This document shows, piece by piece, positions 11,953 to 24,100 of a stretch of DNA of 64,000 nucleotides. A program made the translations under genes and the position numbers. Under the pieces are notes generated by a model. The model made no database searches. It worked only from the letters and a program-made list of their open reading frames with translations, and was not told the DNA's origin. Every line of letters starts with the position of its first letter. Position 1 is the first letter of the stretch. The stretch lies in the NCBI GenBank assembly GCA_964036275.1, contig OZ038433.1:41139336-41203335 (forward strand). Direction: 5' to 3'. The stretch is from Litoditis marina. Taxonomy: Eukaryota; Nematoda; Chromadorea; Rhabditida; Rhabditidae.

Positions 11953-14900
11953 ATGTCGAATAAGTCAGACAGCCAGATGCAGACCGTGCGAAACACGAGG
12001 GGAACTGTAGGAATCGATACCGTACGTTTCTGTCGAATTTGAGATGGGATTTCGTGCGGTACAAATGAGCTAGATTAGTTATAAGTGAAGGTGATAGTGT
12101 TCCGATAAGTAGTCATATTGCTGGTACGCAGCTAGTCGATAAGAGTAAACTACTTACTCGGTGATCTAATTGTATCAATCCCTATTTGCACACAATTTGT
12201 GTGGGTAATTACACTATGTTAAACTTTACATGTTGAAATTTTCAGGATTTTCCGTTGTGTCATTTCTGTTTCGTGCTATTCTTTCACTTTCGAATCATTC
12301 TTCACAAACTTTTGTTCAGGGAGAAAAGCAGAACAAACACACAGTTCGCAAGTTCTTCCACAAGTTGAAGGAAAAGGCTGGGATGGTTGAGAAGACGGAA
12401 TACCCTCAGGCACTTCAGGACCAATTCACCGATCTCGACGAGTACAAGGTCTGTTATTTTCAGAACTGCAAGCGCATCTCTTGCCCTATGTCTTGTTCAA
12501 AGCTTTTTTCGAAGACAATCAATACTTTGTTTCCAAATCACCCGTTTTGAATGCCCAAATAAGTTAGTACCCTCTTCTTCTTTGAGCCGTCGCTACGCGT
12601 TTGATCTGCGGTTGGTTTAAAGTAACACTTAACGCTCTCATTACCCTAGTTGACGATAAAGTTCAAATTTTTCTCAAGATAATTGGGGCATTTTTTCTTC
12701 AAGTATTTCCCATTTCAGCTTGTGCTGGATAATCTGGCTGAGTCTTTGTGTCAATTCATTCAGTTGAATCCAGAGCACAGAAAAGTGGTGAGTGTCGAGA
12801 TAGGGAGATCAATTTAATCAATTTACGAAAAACTCGAAAATAATTTGTGTTAAACGCTGTTAGTGTTTCAAAAATACATTTTGCATCATTTTCATACGTT
12901 TTTTTCTGTGAAATCGCTAGAGGAAAAACTTATTTTAACGTTCCAGTGTGATTTATGAGAAAGCGGCAACAATCATTGAGCTAGTTTTATCAAGATGGAT
13001 GTTAAATGTTGGAAAAACTTATATTCACCCTCAGATTTGACATTAATGTGACATTATAGTGAGTGCCAAATTTATAAATTTCTGTCTCTTGCCGGAACCA
13101 AACCTGCGAGCAAAAGTTTCGCAGCAGGGCGCTCACCACTGCGCTATGAGACCGCTTATCTGGAAAGCTTTAGAATCGAAGGCATGTGTGCGTACACAGC
13201 GGGAAGTGAGATATACAGTACCCTCCCGCCTTCCCGTTGGCGACGACTATAATGTAGTTTTATCTCGAAGTTTGAGCCCAAAATGTAGTTTAGACTCAAA
13301 ATGTAGTCGAGCAAACTATTGCCTGAATTTGGGTTCATTGTACAATTGTCCCCCCCCCCCTTGAGCCGAAATTGGTTGGAATTCGACCCGTAGTACAATC
13401 ACCCCCCACCCCATTGGGGGGTGATTGTACAACGTCCTTCAATTACTGCAGGTTTGGATTGAGTGGGGGGCGATTGTTAAACAGGTCCGGGGTGGTACTA
13501 TTACCCCCCATTTTGTATTGTGGGGGGTGATTGTTAAACGTCGACATTGTACAATTACCCCCCATTTACAATGACCCCCATTTACAATCACCCCCTCTTT
13601 ATAGGGAATCGTATTGGGAGGGGGGTGATAGTACTACAGAGGGGGGGGGGGGGGGGGCGGGCTTAAGGTGAGGGGGGGGGGGGGCAATTGTACAATTCTC
13701 CCCTGAATTTGACATGTAGTTCGAATCTGAAATGTAGTTTAAACTGGAAATGTGGTGGAAACCCTGAGATTAGTTGGATCACTAAGTGTAGTTTGAACCC
13801 TGAAGTATAGTCTAAACCCGAAATGTAGTTCAAACCGGAAATGTAGTTTGAACCGAAAAATCTTTTAGGGCGACCCGGCGATGAAGCTGGATGCTCCCCC
13901 CAGACAGGATGAGTATGAACAGGTGGCCGACTGGCTGAAGAAGAACAAGACCAACTTCGGCACCTACAAGGTAACAACCCGGAATTTTTAACCCTGAAAG
14001 ATATAATAGCTGAAATGATCGTGATAAAATAATATTAATGTTTAAATTCTTCAAATCATTAACCAAGTCAATGGAATGTTTGATATTTTCAATAAACTGA
14101 GTCCCAAAAACATTTTATACTCTCCAAATAAACACTAGTATCATGTTGTATTTTCACTAGTATCATGTTGTATGTGGTAATTTCAGCTTTCCACAATTAA
14201 CGTACTCTTTGGTTGTAAACAAATTAATTTAAAAAAGTTGTGAAGAATAAAGTCAACCGTAACTTTGTCAGAATGTTTTTTTCAGAACTATGAGAACGTG
14301 GTGAAAGGAATCGACACCATGGCTCTGATTCACAGAGAATACCAGATGAAAAGTCGAAAGGCGTTGCACAATGTTCGCACGTTCCTCAAACACGATTACT
14401 GGCTGATTGGCAACCACAGAAGAGGTGAAAGTTTTTCGTTGTTCAATACTTTTGAAAGTCGAGAGACGTCTCTTCTTATTAAGAATGAAGATCACGTTAC
14501 TACATTCGTTTCAACGTTTGCTAATACCGCGCAATGTGTTGCGACAGCGATGGTTCCATTCTCTAGTACAATAGCAGTGGCTCTCGCTTTTCACGAAAAT
14601 TTATTTTGCTCATGGTACACAACACTGCTAACTTGTGAAGGTGTTCTCAAAACCGGACTGAAACATTATGTCATTCATTCACAAGAATTCTCCAAATATA
14701 ACACGTTTTCTTCAGAACTCGAACAGCATCGAGTGGGAATGGACTTCAACAAGGCTCAGTTGAAAGGTGGGTTGTTCTTTTTTCTTCTTCGATATTCTTT
14801 ATTGTTCCGGAAAAAATACATTTTTCAAACTTAACTCTATTCAAGGTACAAAAGACGCTGAGATGATTGAGCAGCGTGGGAAACTTGTGGACGAGGCCAC

Positions 14901-15879
14901 CAAAACGTACGAGGATAAGCTGAAGGAGGTTGGTCACTCGAGGAACGGCTGAGAAAATAAACACTCTTGCATATTTCAGCCATCCTTAATTGGAAAGAAA
15001 AAAGAGCCACGGGGGGGACCCAACTGCAGTGGGTGGTCAAACACGGGAACATTGACTTTTCACCCCCCACCTTTCTGAATTTGTATTGCGTTCGGGGAAT
15101 TGTAGTTTGACCCCCCACCGGGGCCTGATAATATAATTTATCACCTGTAATACAAAAGTTTGATGGTGGGGGGTGAAAAAGTAAACATTTTCGGTACTGA
15201 AGTTCAGCCCCCCCCCCCTCCACTCGTTGAAGTTTGACCCCCACCATTGAAGATCTACCCCCGCCGACCCAGGCGGGGGGTAACTATAAATGTCAAAGTT
15301 GAATTTCGACCCCCCCCCCTCTCCTAGATTTTCAGGTTTTAGCTTGGGTGGAGGGTTGAAGTGCTACGGGGGGGGGGGGGGTCAAACTAAAATAGGGAGC
15401 GATACTTCAATTTTCCCTCAAACACTTTAGCCCAACTCTATGAGAAATGTGTGTTTTGGATAATTTTTTTAATGTTATATTAAGTTTTAATTTTCAACTA
15501 GTGAGAGAATAATTCCATCAAATAATAATTTACTCTAGAACAGGCAAAAGAGTCACGTAAACGAGTGAAAACATAAAAATCAATACAGTGCACTGCTTAG
15601 TTGTTTTCAACGTGAGTGATTTACTTGAATGTTTCACCGGTGACCCAGTTGATGGCGCAGCTGCCAAAGCCACATCTGTTTTTACGTGATCACGTGACTA
15701 CTTCACGTGATTGGTTCACGTGACTATTTCACTCGAATGTTTTCCAGGTGACCCAAATGATGGCGCAGCTGCCGAAGCAGAAGGAGTGTCACATGGCGGA
15801 CGTGGCCGATTGGGCGAAGACAGTGCAACAGTTCCACGACAAGGCTAGCCGCCATCTGGCAACCATTGACCTGAAATGA
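11953..15879 (+). CDS. BAR-domain protein, no SH3
   Basis: Membrane-curvature BAR protein. Eight exons join in phase throughout: 11953-12021, 12320-12448, 12719-12787, 13869-13970, 14286-14424, 14716-14766, 14846-14928, 15748-15879, giving 257 residues. Motifs: KFFHKLKEKAGMVEKTEYP (about residues 33-51), LDAPPRQDEYEQVADWL, TMALIHREYQMKSRKALHNV and VGMDFNKAQLK, the regular heptad-rich BAR pattern seen in amphiphysin/endophilin relatives. The ATG at 11953 is the first in a short N-terminal polar exon. The protein ends right after the BAR helices with no SH3, so it would bind and bend membrane as a dimer without recruiting partners through an SH3. AATAAA at 15951 fits the 3' end. Exon 8 has a truncated upstream copy at 15636-15670. 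Confident in family; orthology not assigned. Confidence 0.9.
13058..13250 (-). mobile_element. tRNA-related SINE-like repeat, copy 2
   Basis: Minus strand carries a tRNA-like head: GCGGTCTCATAGCGCAGTGG (A-box-like TAGCGCAGTGG) then GGTTTGGTTCCGG (B-box-like) near 13165-13085. It is flanked by the sequence shared with 6953-7170. Intron 3 of the BAR gene. Confidence 0.6.
13335..13700. repeat. Poly-C/poly-G interspersed repeat, copy 2
   Basis: Alternating C-runs and G-runs of 6 to 17 bases separated by words such as GATTGTACAA, GTGATTGT and AATTGTACAATT. Same family as 6645-6780. Upstream and downstream (13255-13330, 13700-13860) are arrays of GTAGTTTGAACCCGAAAT-type words. Confidence 0.85.
15045..15420. 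mobile_element. C/G-run MITE-like repeat, copy 1
   Basis: Shares long stretches with 55790-56100: ATTTATCACCTG, AATACAAAAGTTTGA, CACTCGTTGAAGTTTGACC, ATTGAAGATCTACCCCCGCC, CCTAGATTTTCAGG and CAATTTTCCCTC at the right end. It lies between exons 7 and 8 of the BAR gene. No coding capacity. Confidence 0.8.
15636..15671 (+). pseudogene. Truncated duplicate of BAR exon 8 start
   Basis: GTGACCCAGTTGATGGCGCA and GCTGCCAAAGC repeat the first 33 bp of the true exon at 15748 (GTGACCCAAATGATGGCGCA, GCTGCCGAAGC), including the preceding TGAATGTTT. The copy is preceded by ACCG instead of CCAG, so it lacks the AG acceptor and should not splice. Confidence 0.8.
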
Positions 15880-15950
15880 AGGGACTCTCACAGGGGCGAT
15901 GGCCTAGAAACTTCTATCCTTCTATTCTAAAGATTGTGACTGGTCTGAGA

Positions 15951-15956
15951 AATAAA
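15951..15956 (+). terminator. Poly(A) signal of the BAR gene
   Basis: AATAAA 72 bp after the stop codon. Confidence 0.7.
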
Positions 15957-15989
15957 GTATTGGACTACTATTAAAAGAGAAAAGGAATG

Positions 15990-16700
15990 CGTGTGGAGGG
16001 AAGATAAAGCACAAAAATGTATAGGTCTTTTCTGCTCTCTCTGAAAAGTTCTGAAGGGACTAGAAGCTTCACGTAGAGGGACAAATTTGCCGGTTCTAAT
16101 CACGAACAGTTAGCTAAACGTATTCAGAGGTGAGCCATATGCGACAAGAACAATACTGAACTAACCCCACTTGGTGTGGCTTGATCTGACGGTCTCAGAT
16201 ACCTGTTGAGCGAATATCGTTAAACGACCTAATTAAGAATAATGATAATAAGACTAATACTAATTAATAACATATTATGTGGAAAGTCACGTGTTTACTC
16301 CCGAATAAAATTCTGTTCTATTCTATTCTACTTTTCTCAAATTTTCTAAGTTCTCTAGTTTACTCGTTATCAGATGTTCTCTCTTGTCTCATGATCTTGT
16401 CTGATGATTAACATTTCGATCCGTAACAAATTGAGGTACTTTTCTGACCGTTTTTTCCCTCATACCTAATTTTCAAACTTTATTGTGAATAAATGATCCT
16501 GCTGCCCAATATGTTCGATAAATATCTATTAGTAGTATGAGCTGTGATACGAATGGTCGATGAGCCTAGTTTCGCAGAAATCGCTTATGATTGCACAGCT
16601 GTCATGTATCTATCCAACTTTCGGAAATCACGTTTCATGCACGGGATATTCAAATGTTTCGAAACAAACCTATTGAGTTGAGTTGCTTAGAGAAACATCA
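15990..16700. other. Intergenic, nothing recognised
   Basis: AT-rich, with short TAATAATGATAATAAG-type runs around 16235-16260 and TTCTATTCTATTC near 16316. No splice-bounded coding stretch seen. Confidence 0.6.
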
Positions 16701-17725
16701 TATAAGACGCTCCAATCTAAATGGTTTCGGAAATCAGGAAATCCTAGTGATTTCATGAAATTTTTAGGATGAGACTTTTAACCATCGAAGAGTTATCACT
16801 TTTTTAAAATTATTTCTGATTGGACATCGGGTAGTTCCCATTTATTTGAAGTTTAAACTAAAAACCAAACGATCGAATCGCTGTGTCCCGATTCAGGAAA
16901 TCGAAAAAAAGTGTGTCACAAAAAATTGCAGTTTTCACAAATCTCTCAAAAAATTGTGTCACAATTTTTCACACTTCAATTTTTTGGGCACAATTTTTCA
17001 CACTTCAATTTTTTGGGCCCAATTTTTCACACTACAATTTTTTGGGCACATTTTTTCACTTTTCCAAATATTGTACATGTTCCAGCAAGAGAGGTTATTA
17101 CTGAACCACTCGCGCGATACTAATGTTTCCTTCCATACCCCCCTGACTGCGCCGTATCTAGTATTGGCGATTAGAGCAATGAGACGCAGAGAAACGAGCG
17201 CGCATTGAGGGCATCGCCCAATTAGAAAAAGAGACGCAGAGAAAGAACAGGCGAGACAGATCCGCAGGATTTGAAACCATAACAAGATACGGATCATTGA
17301 GAGCTGTGTCAAAGAGTATCACAGCATTATCGCGCGAGAGACATACAAAGTGCAAAGTACCTCTCTTTAGAGAAACAAATGTGTCACAATTTTTCACACT
17401 TCCATTTTTTGGGAACAATTTTTCACACTTCAATTTTTTGGGCCCAATTTTTCACACTACAATTTTTTGGGCACATTTTTTCACACTGTTTTCAACTGCG
17501 AAAACGTGTGTTATAATGTTCTGAAAGGAAAATAATTGTGGCAGAGGATTTTGAAACATACAAATATTCGGTAGTTTTATCTGCGCTCCAAATGAGAGCG
17601 ACACAAGAATTAGAAGAATTGGACATTTCAGAAAAAATATCGGACAAGTCTGATGATGCACAATATTTTGAGGTTTTCCAAGAAATTATCTAAAATGGAA
17701 ACCATTTAGATTGGAGCGTCTTATA
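16701..17725. mobile_element. TA-flanked DNA element with two internal minisatellites
   Basis: Perfect 28-bp terminal inverted repeats beginning TATAAGACGCTCCAATC at 16701 and ending at 17725, consistent with a TA target site (Tc1/mariner-like). Inside are two direct arrays (16925-17065, 17378-17490) of a roughly 30-bp unit with the words CAATTTTTCACACTTC and AATTTTTTGGGC. No transposase. Confidence 0.85.
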
Positions 17726-18139
17726 TATATATCGCCTAAAAGATACCGAGATCGAACTACAAATTCTGCAAAAAGAAACAAAACCATGCGTCAAACTGCT
17801 TTCTCGAGAGCTATTCCCAATTTCAATGTTGGTGTAGTAAGTATAGTTTTCACCATTCTCAATTTAGCGCTGAACCCAAGCAGATGACTTTGCACACACC
17901 TTCCGCAAAGACGGCCAATGACGACTCAACTGAGTTCCTCTGTCATTCTGTGCTTGTAGTTTGTAGTCTGAACCGCCGCCTTTTAGCCGACCCTCGGAAA
18001 TTCTGCTGTGTAAGCAAATCGCTGCAATTTTATCGAGAAAAACATTAAGCGATCAAAAAACTGCCGGAAACGGGGTTAAAAAGCGTGTAATGACAGACTA
18101 CCCGAATGCAAATAATAGAGGAACAATGTGGACCTACGG

Positions 18140-18147
18140 TATAAAAG
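18140..18147 (+). promoter_or_regulatory. TATA box of the TSP1-repeat gene
   Basis: TATAAAAG lies 42 bp before the ATG at 18182, which predicts a very short 5' UTR. The region 17730-18139 upstream is the likely promoter; no other site is claimed. Confidence 0.6.
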
Positions 18148-18181
18148 CCGGCAGAAATACGCAATCGTCACTTGAGCAGAA

Positions 18182-21100
18182 ATGCAAACCACGCCCACTA
18201 CTTCTATTCTCTTCTACGCCGTCCTTCTAGCAGTGCAGGTACTGTAGCCGCGGCAATACAGAGACTACACAGATCCAAAATGTTTTATCAGTTAACACAG
18301 CAAAATATGAGTTACATTTCATATATATTCACCGTTCATACATGTAGCATCGTTACAAGATCACAGGTACTTGCGACTTGATTTTGATTTCTTTTCCATA
18401 GGGGAAACTCATGGTGGAATTCAGCATTTTAGAGAAGGAAAAATGTTTTAGGAACATGCAGGCTTCAAACTACAAACACAGCAGGACGGAACAAAATGAT
18501 CGTGTGTGTCTGACTTTCTCAATGGCTATTCCTGTATTTAGATTCCCTTCTGCCACTCCTCGGAGGAAGTCACCAAATGCTGTCAACCAGGCGGAGTCTG
18601 GTCAGAATGGATGGGCAGTAAAGCCACTTGTCCCGATTACTGTGGGGGTGAGGGAAAATTTGTTTAGCAGTATATCAAAAAATTGGGGGTGTTGAAATTC
18701 TACTCCCATCCTTTTCTGGATGTTGTGTTGGGCATTTTCGAACTATTTCCAGCTAACTTCAATCCTAAATCATTGTTTATAATGTCAGCTAAATAGGCAT
18801 GAAGTCGGTTTGCCCTAATTATGGACACTGATACTCATTGCAATCCAATTTGAGCGTTTAAAAAAATAAAATGTCATATTCTTATCATGTTTGATAATGT
18901 TCAGGTGCTGGAACATACCCGAGAACCCGTACTTGTCTATCAGAGTTAGATGGGTGCCCCTGTGTGTAAGTTTCATATTTTGTCAGTTAATTTTTGTTTT
19001 CATCCATCAAAGATGTAACTAGTGAATTTTCACGAATTTTTGCAAGATTTTTTCAAAGTGGCAAATGCGATCTTGTGGAAAAAGCTAGTAAAGCAAGTCT
19101 ACCTTTTTCTCAGAGATCTCTACAAATCTAGACAGGGGGTGATGACATTGTCAAGTGTTGTAGCCTGTTTTATAATGCACTACAAAAACGTGTTCAGAGG
19201 TGAAACCCTGGAGCAAACTCCGTGCGATACCACTGCCTGCAATTTCCCTAGAAACAATACCTGTTACACTGGAAAGTCTTTGAAGGTCGTCAACAGCAGA
19301 TTTGTCTGTGTTAATGAAGTGAGTTCTTGTTTGCCTGATCATCATGGATTGTCTCATGAAAATTCTTCTTGCTTTCCTAGCAACACTCTATTTGTTGGAA
19401 ATGTGTGAAAAATTAAGAGCAACTCAAAAGTTTGAAATACGTCGGTTATCGTTTTGCCACCAGAACATAAAAATATGTAGAACATTGCTGTTAGCAGTGT
19501 TGTTTTACACAGTATCCTAGTACCTTTCTAAACAGAGCTTGTTTTCATGCTATGATCCTATAATGAGAAATTATAGGAGACAACCCTTACTGTTTTTGTG
19601 TTGAATTTACACACCTTCTGCATCCTTACGTGTGTAACTTATGAAGCTTTCCTGTGAAGAAACATCGATGTTAAATGAAATGCAGACATTGTACCAAACT
19701 AAGATCAGCACATGGAATAACTGCCATGGTTCATACTGTGTTGTGAAGTCTGATAGATAATTAAAGGAGGTATGAACATATTCCAGACTGGAGTAACACC
19801 CGTTGCCCCCGCTCCCTCGACTTGTGCCGACTGCTGTCCCATCGCAGGCTAGTTAATGGTCGCAGAAAGTACTCAGCTTGACTCAACCAACTTTGGCAGC
19901 GTATCAATGAAGCCACCAAGAAACTTTTTTGTGATTGTTTTAATTTGAAATATTGAGATTACTTTGTTTTGCTTGCAGACCACGAAATTCATTTCGGCAA
20001 ATCAAAACTTACACTATTGCGTTTAGGTCATACCAGGACAGTCTACGAGCGTTAGACACAAAGTTTTGGCCGACGTAAATTAATACAGAGTCTGTTGCTC
20101 TATCCCGCTTTGTTTGTAGCTTGGTCAAGTCCTTTACCACGTGTATCGAGTTCAAACTACAACTAGTTATGGTTATTTCCCATAACTTACCTTAAATTAA
20201 GGCGTTTGGAGTGAGTGGGTGGCCAGTGGAGTGTGTTCAGCCACCTGTGGATCGTGTGGTACCGTGAAGAGAACGAGAACCTGCCTCTCCGACAAATTCA
20301 GCTGCCCCTGCACGTTAGTTGTAATCAAAGTTTCAACTAAACGAAAGAGCAGAGAAGAAAAAGAGATGAGAAAAGTTGACTAACAATGAAGCAGGCTTTG
20401 TAAACAAATAAACGCCAGGCAACTGATTGTTGTTTTGAACTGTCTTGGTTGTCTTCAGTTTTCTATAACTTAGGGGCGGTTACTCTCGCTAAATTAATTC
20501 TCAGACTGTTTAAAGAATCTCAGCTTGTTCTCCAAGTGTACCTGAGTTTATAAACTTGAATAATATTTAAAACAAACTTTTTTTTCGTTTTTCAGCGGAA
20601 ATACAACCGAAATGAAGCCGTGCAACTCGTACCCCTGCAACGCAACTACCACATGTTGTACTGGATTCCAATCTCAATTCAATCCGTCAAACGGAGTCTA
20701 CGAATGTCTTCCCATCACTCCCACACTCGTCCCCCAACCCCAGTTCGAAATATGTTGTGATCCAGGTTAGAGAGGAAACTAGAGACAAATTGATAAAAAC
20801 TAGTAGTAAAAGGGAGCAATCACAACGTTTAACTTACTTATTCAGGCCGAAATGATGTTTCACGCTTTGAAACAGTTGTGTTATGATAAAAACTGATGAG
20901 GAAAAAGAAAAATCACCATACTTCACTCCCCTCCACGGGGAAAAAAGTTCAAAATGTTTCACTTTTTCGAACTATTCAACTGTTTGTTGTGATCCAGGTT
21001 ATATAGAGAAATCATTATAAAAACTAAGTGGAAAGAAAAAAATCACAACATACCACTCTCTCCTACAGGCCAAAATGGAAAATGTTTAATGTTTTTCACA

Positions 21101-24100
21101 CTTGTTAATTTAATTTTTCTCCGAACAAACCCATGTGGTGTCTCTACCGCAAGGATTGTGTAATTCCTGTTCTATTTGAACAGATGGCTATCGGTTGTAG
21201 TGAACAACGTCTGTTCAAAGTAAGCTAAACACACAAACAGCGTATTACATACGGAAAACATGCGTAGAAAACGGTTACGAAGTCAAATCTTAGTTTGGGA
21301 GTATCGATACATTGATGAAAATGTATATTAAGCAGTTTGACCGCAACGTTTTTCCATTATTCTTTCTATCATATTGATGTGCTGCAAAACATCAACATCT
21401 AGGAATAGTCGTTCAATACTCTGCATTGATGTTTTCCTAGATCATCTTTTATTTGACGAAAGGGTAAGGAAACGAGACAGCAATTATTCAGCTGGTCTCG
21501 GTCTCTGGAACGAATGGTCCTCCTGGTCCCTTTGCTCCGCCACGTGTGGTCTGTGCGGCATGAGATCACGTGTTCGCACGTGTGCCAGTCAGATGTATGG
21601 TTGCCCTTGCGTGTGAGTTAATCGATTTCGACCTCAGCGTCAAACATCATTATTTATCGAAATATTTCTTATGGATCTGGTTAACGATGAAAAAGCAATG
21701 AACGAAACACTTCAGCGTGCTCTACCGTCTAACGTTCACGTCGTTTCTTCTCTCTCTCTCTCTCTCTCTCTTTGGTAGAATAATTTTTTCAAATGCTAGG
21801 GAAGTTTCATATCGACCAAAACTTGAAGTTTCATACGACCGAAAGAGAAACAAACGCAACAAAATGAATGATAATCCGCACTGACGATAGCTAACAAACC
21901 AGGCGTTCACAATACTTTTCGATAACTTTTTCCTTCAACCCTCCCTATTGCAGTGGTCTTCCCTCAGAAACGGAGCCCTGTGGTGGTCTGCAGTGTCCAA
22001 CGGGAACTCCATGTTGCACCCCAAATGTGGCCACCAAGAGTTGGGACGGAGCCTCCATCTGCGTGCAGCAAACGGTACGCATGGTTACGCATATACCATA
22101 ATATCACTAGAAAACAGTGTCTGTCCCTTCTCCCCCGACATGGATGTGAACCCTAAAAAGCATTAAATCCTCTTGTTCACAATCCTCAAAACCGGACGAA
22201 AGTCAAGTGAGAAAAAATTTGACCTGTTCTTCTACAAAAACATTGAGCACGGATTTATAGGCAAAAATCAATCCGATCTGTCTCATTTTTTAAGTTGAAC
22301 ATTTTGTGTAGGATTCAGAAAATTACATAGGTAAGTGAATAAGATTTAAGTGAATGAGAATTCAGGAAATTAAAGGTAAATGTGTTCTGTGTTAAAGCCA
22401 GCAACCCTGGTGGGAACATGGTCCAACTGGACCTCCATCTCGGGTGCCACCTGCAGTGACACTTGCGGAGGGTGCGGGACCATCTCTAAAAGGCGGACCT
22501 GTTTGCCGGCAGGCAGCCAGTGCACGTGAGTAAACGATCAATAATTACGTTAAATAATGCACGTGAACCAGTGCATGTGATTAGACGATAATAATGACAA
22601 AATGACGCTCGTGAGCCAATGCATGTGAACATTGTGAACCAACGCGAGTTAACTTGATGGTTCGCTCAGCTCTTTATTCTCGTGTATGTGTAATAGAAAC
22701 TTGTAGATCAAAATTCATTCAATGCATTTCTTTCTCTTTGTCAGTACTTCCAGCGACGCTGAGGGTACGTCTTGTTGTTACTCATCGATTTCGCACTCAT
22801 GATTGAGCCTGAAAATGGCCAGTTTTTAATTTATTTTAGCAACAAAAACTGTTCAATTCAAGTATGTTAAGAGCCATTTTCGTTGGAAAAGTATTACTTC
22901 GAGAAACGCTGCCAGTTGTATATTTGGCAGTACTTAAATATTGTTTTCACTTTCGCCTTGAAACAACACGTGAAACCGTTTCCAGAAGAGATAAATGCAA
23001 AACTGAACGTCAATCCAATAATATGAAAAGATAGACAAACTCGGTTAATCAAGAGAAGTACTCGTAAGAGTAATTTGAAAGCACACTGTAAGAGGGAAGT
23101 CAAGAAAAATGAGGACTGAACTCACTGGTGCTGGAGGCCGTTTTATGGGGAGTAGTCATGGGGGTAGATCGACAGGACGCCGGGTGGGAAACACAGGGAC
23201 CTCCACCGAAACACAGATTCTGAACACATGAGAATTACACAGAATATGGAGTAACGAATATGAAAACGTAATGAGGAGATCTCAAAATTATTTGTCATTT
23301 GTTAAACACTCAGTCTTCGGATGCAGAAAAGTTTTTTAGAAATCAAAAGCTTGATCCCTAAGCTTAAGCCGTGGTCACTGGTCAGTGGTCAGCCAAAGGA
23401 ATGGATGGAACATGAGAATTGAGAATGGAAGTTACCCCTCACTGTCATCGCCTTTCCCTTTGACTTGCTGAGCGAAAGTAAAATGAGGAACAAAAGCTGA
23501 CTCGTACCTTAGCTTTCTTGACCGGCGTCCGAAACATGGGAGAATCAAAGGAGTTCGCCGACGTCATGTTGCTTCTCAGAGGTGTCTTCTGGGTGGATTG
23601 AAAAGAGGTTTCAGCCTCCGTGAACAGCGAGTTATTGAAAATGACGGAGGCTTCAGAATGAGAAGAAGCAAAGGAAGACGATGTGACATAATCAGGTTCC
23701 ACATCATTAGTTGGCACGACCATGGCATCATTCTCGACTGTATCAGGCAAGGTCTGGTGCGCGACAAAAGAAGGCGGAGCCTGATTTTCCACCAGAGTGG
23801 GCGTGGCTTGATTTTCCTCCAGAGTGGGCGGGGTCTGATTTTCTATACGAGTAGGCGTGGTATGATTTTTGATTGGAATGGACGTGTCCTGTATTTTCAT
23901 AGGAGTGGGCGTGGCTTGATTTTCCAGCGAAGTCGCAGCGTGGTAGTTTTCCGGAGTTATGGTTGCCTCGGAGGAAGCTTCAGAAGCAGAAGGGTTGCGT
24001 GATGCCGCAAACGGGTTTCCCATCAGTCTGCCGAGAGTTCTAGTGCACGAATCGGTGGTTGAGAGTAGACTGGACGAACCGGGATGGTTGGTACTCGAGA

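Noticed and set aside
16846..17524. Overlapping open frames in several phases
   Set aside because: They lie across the TTTTTCACACTTCAATTTTTT minisatellite inside a DNA element.
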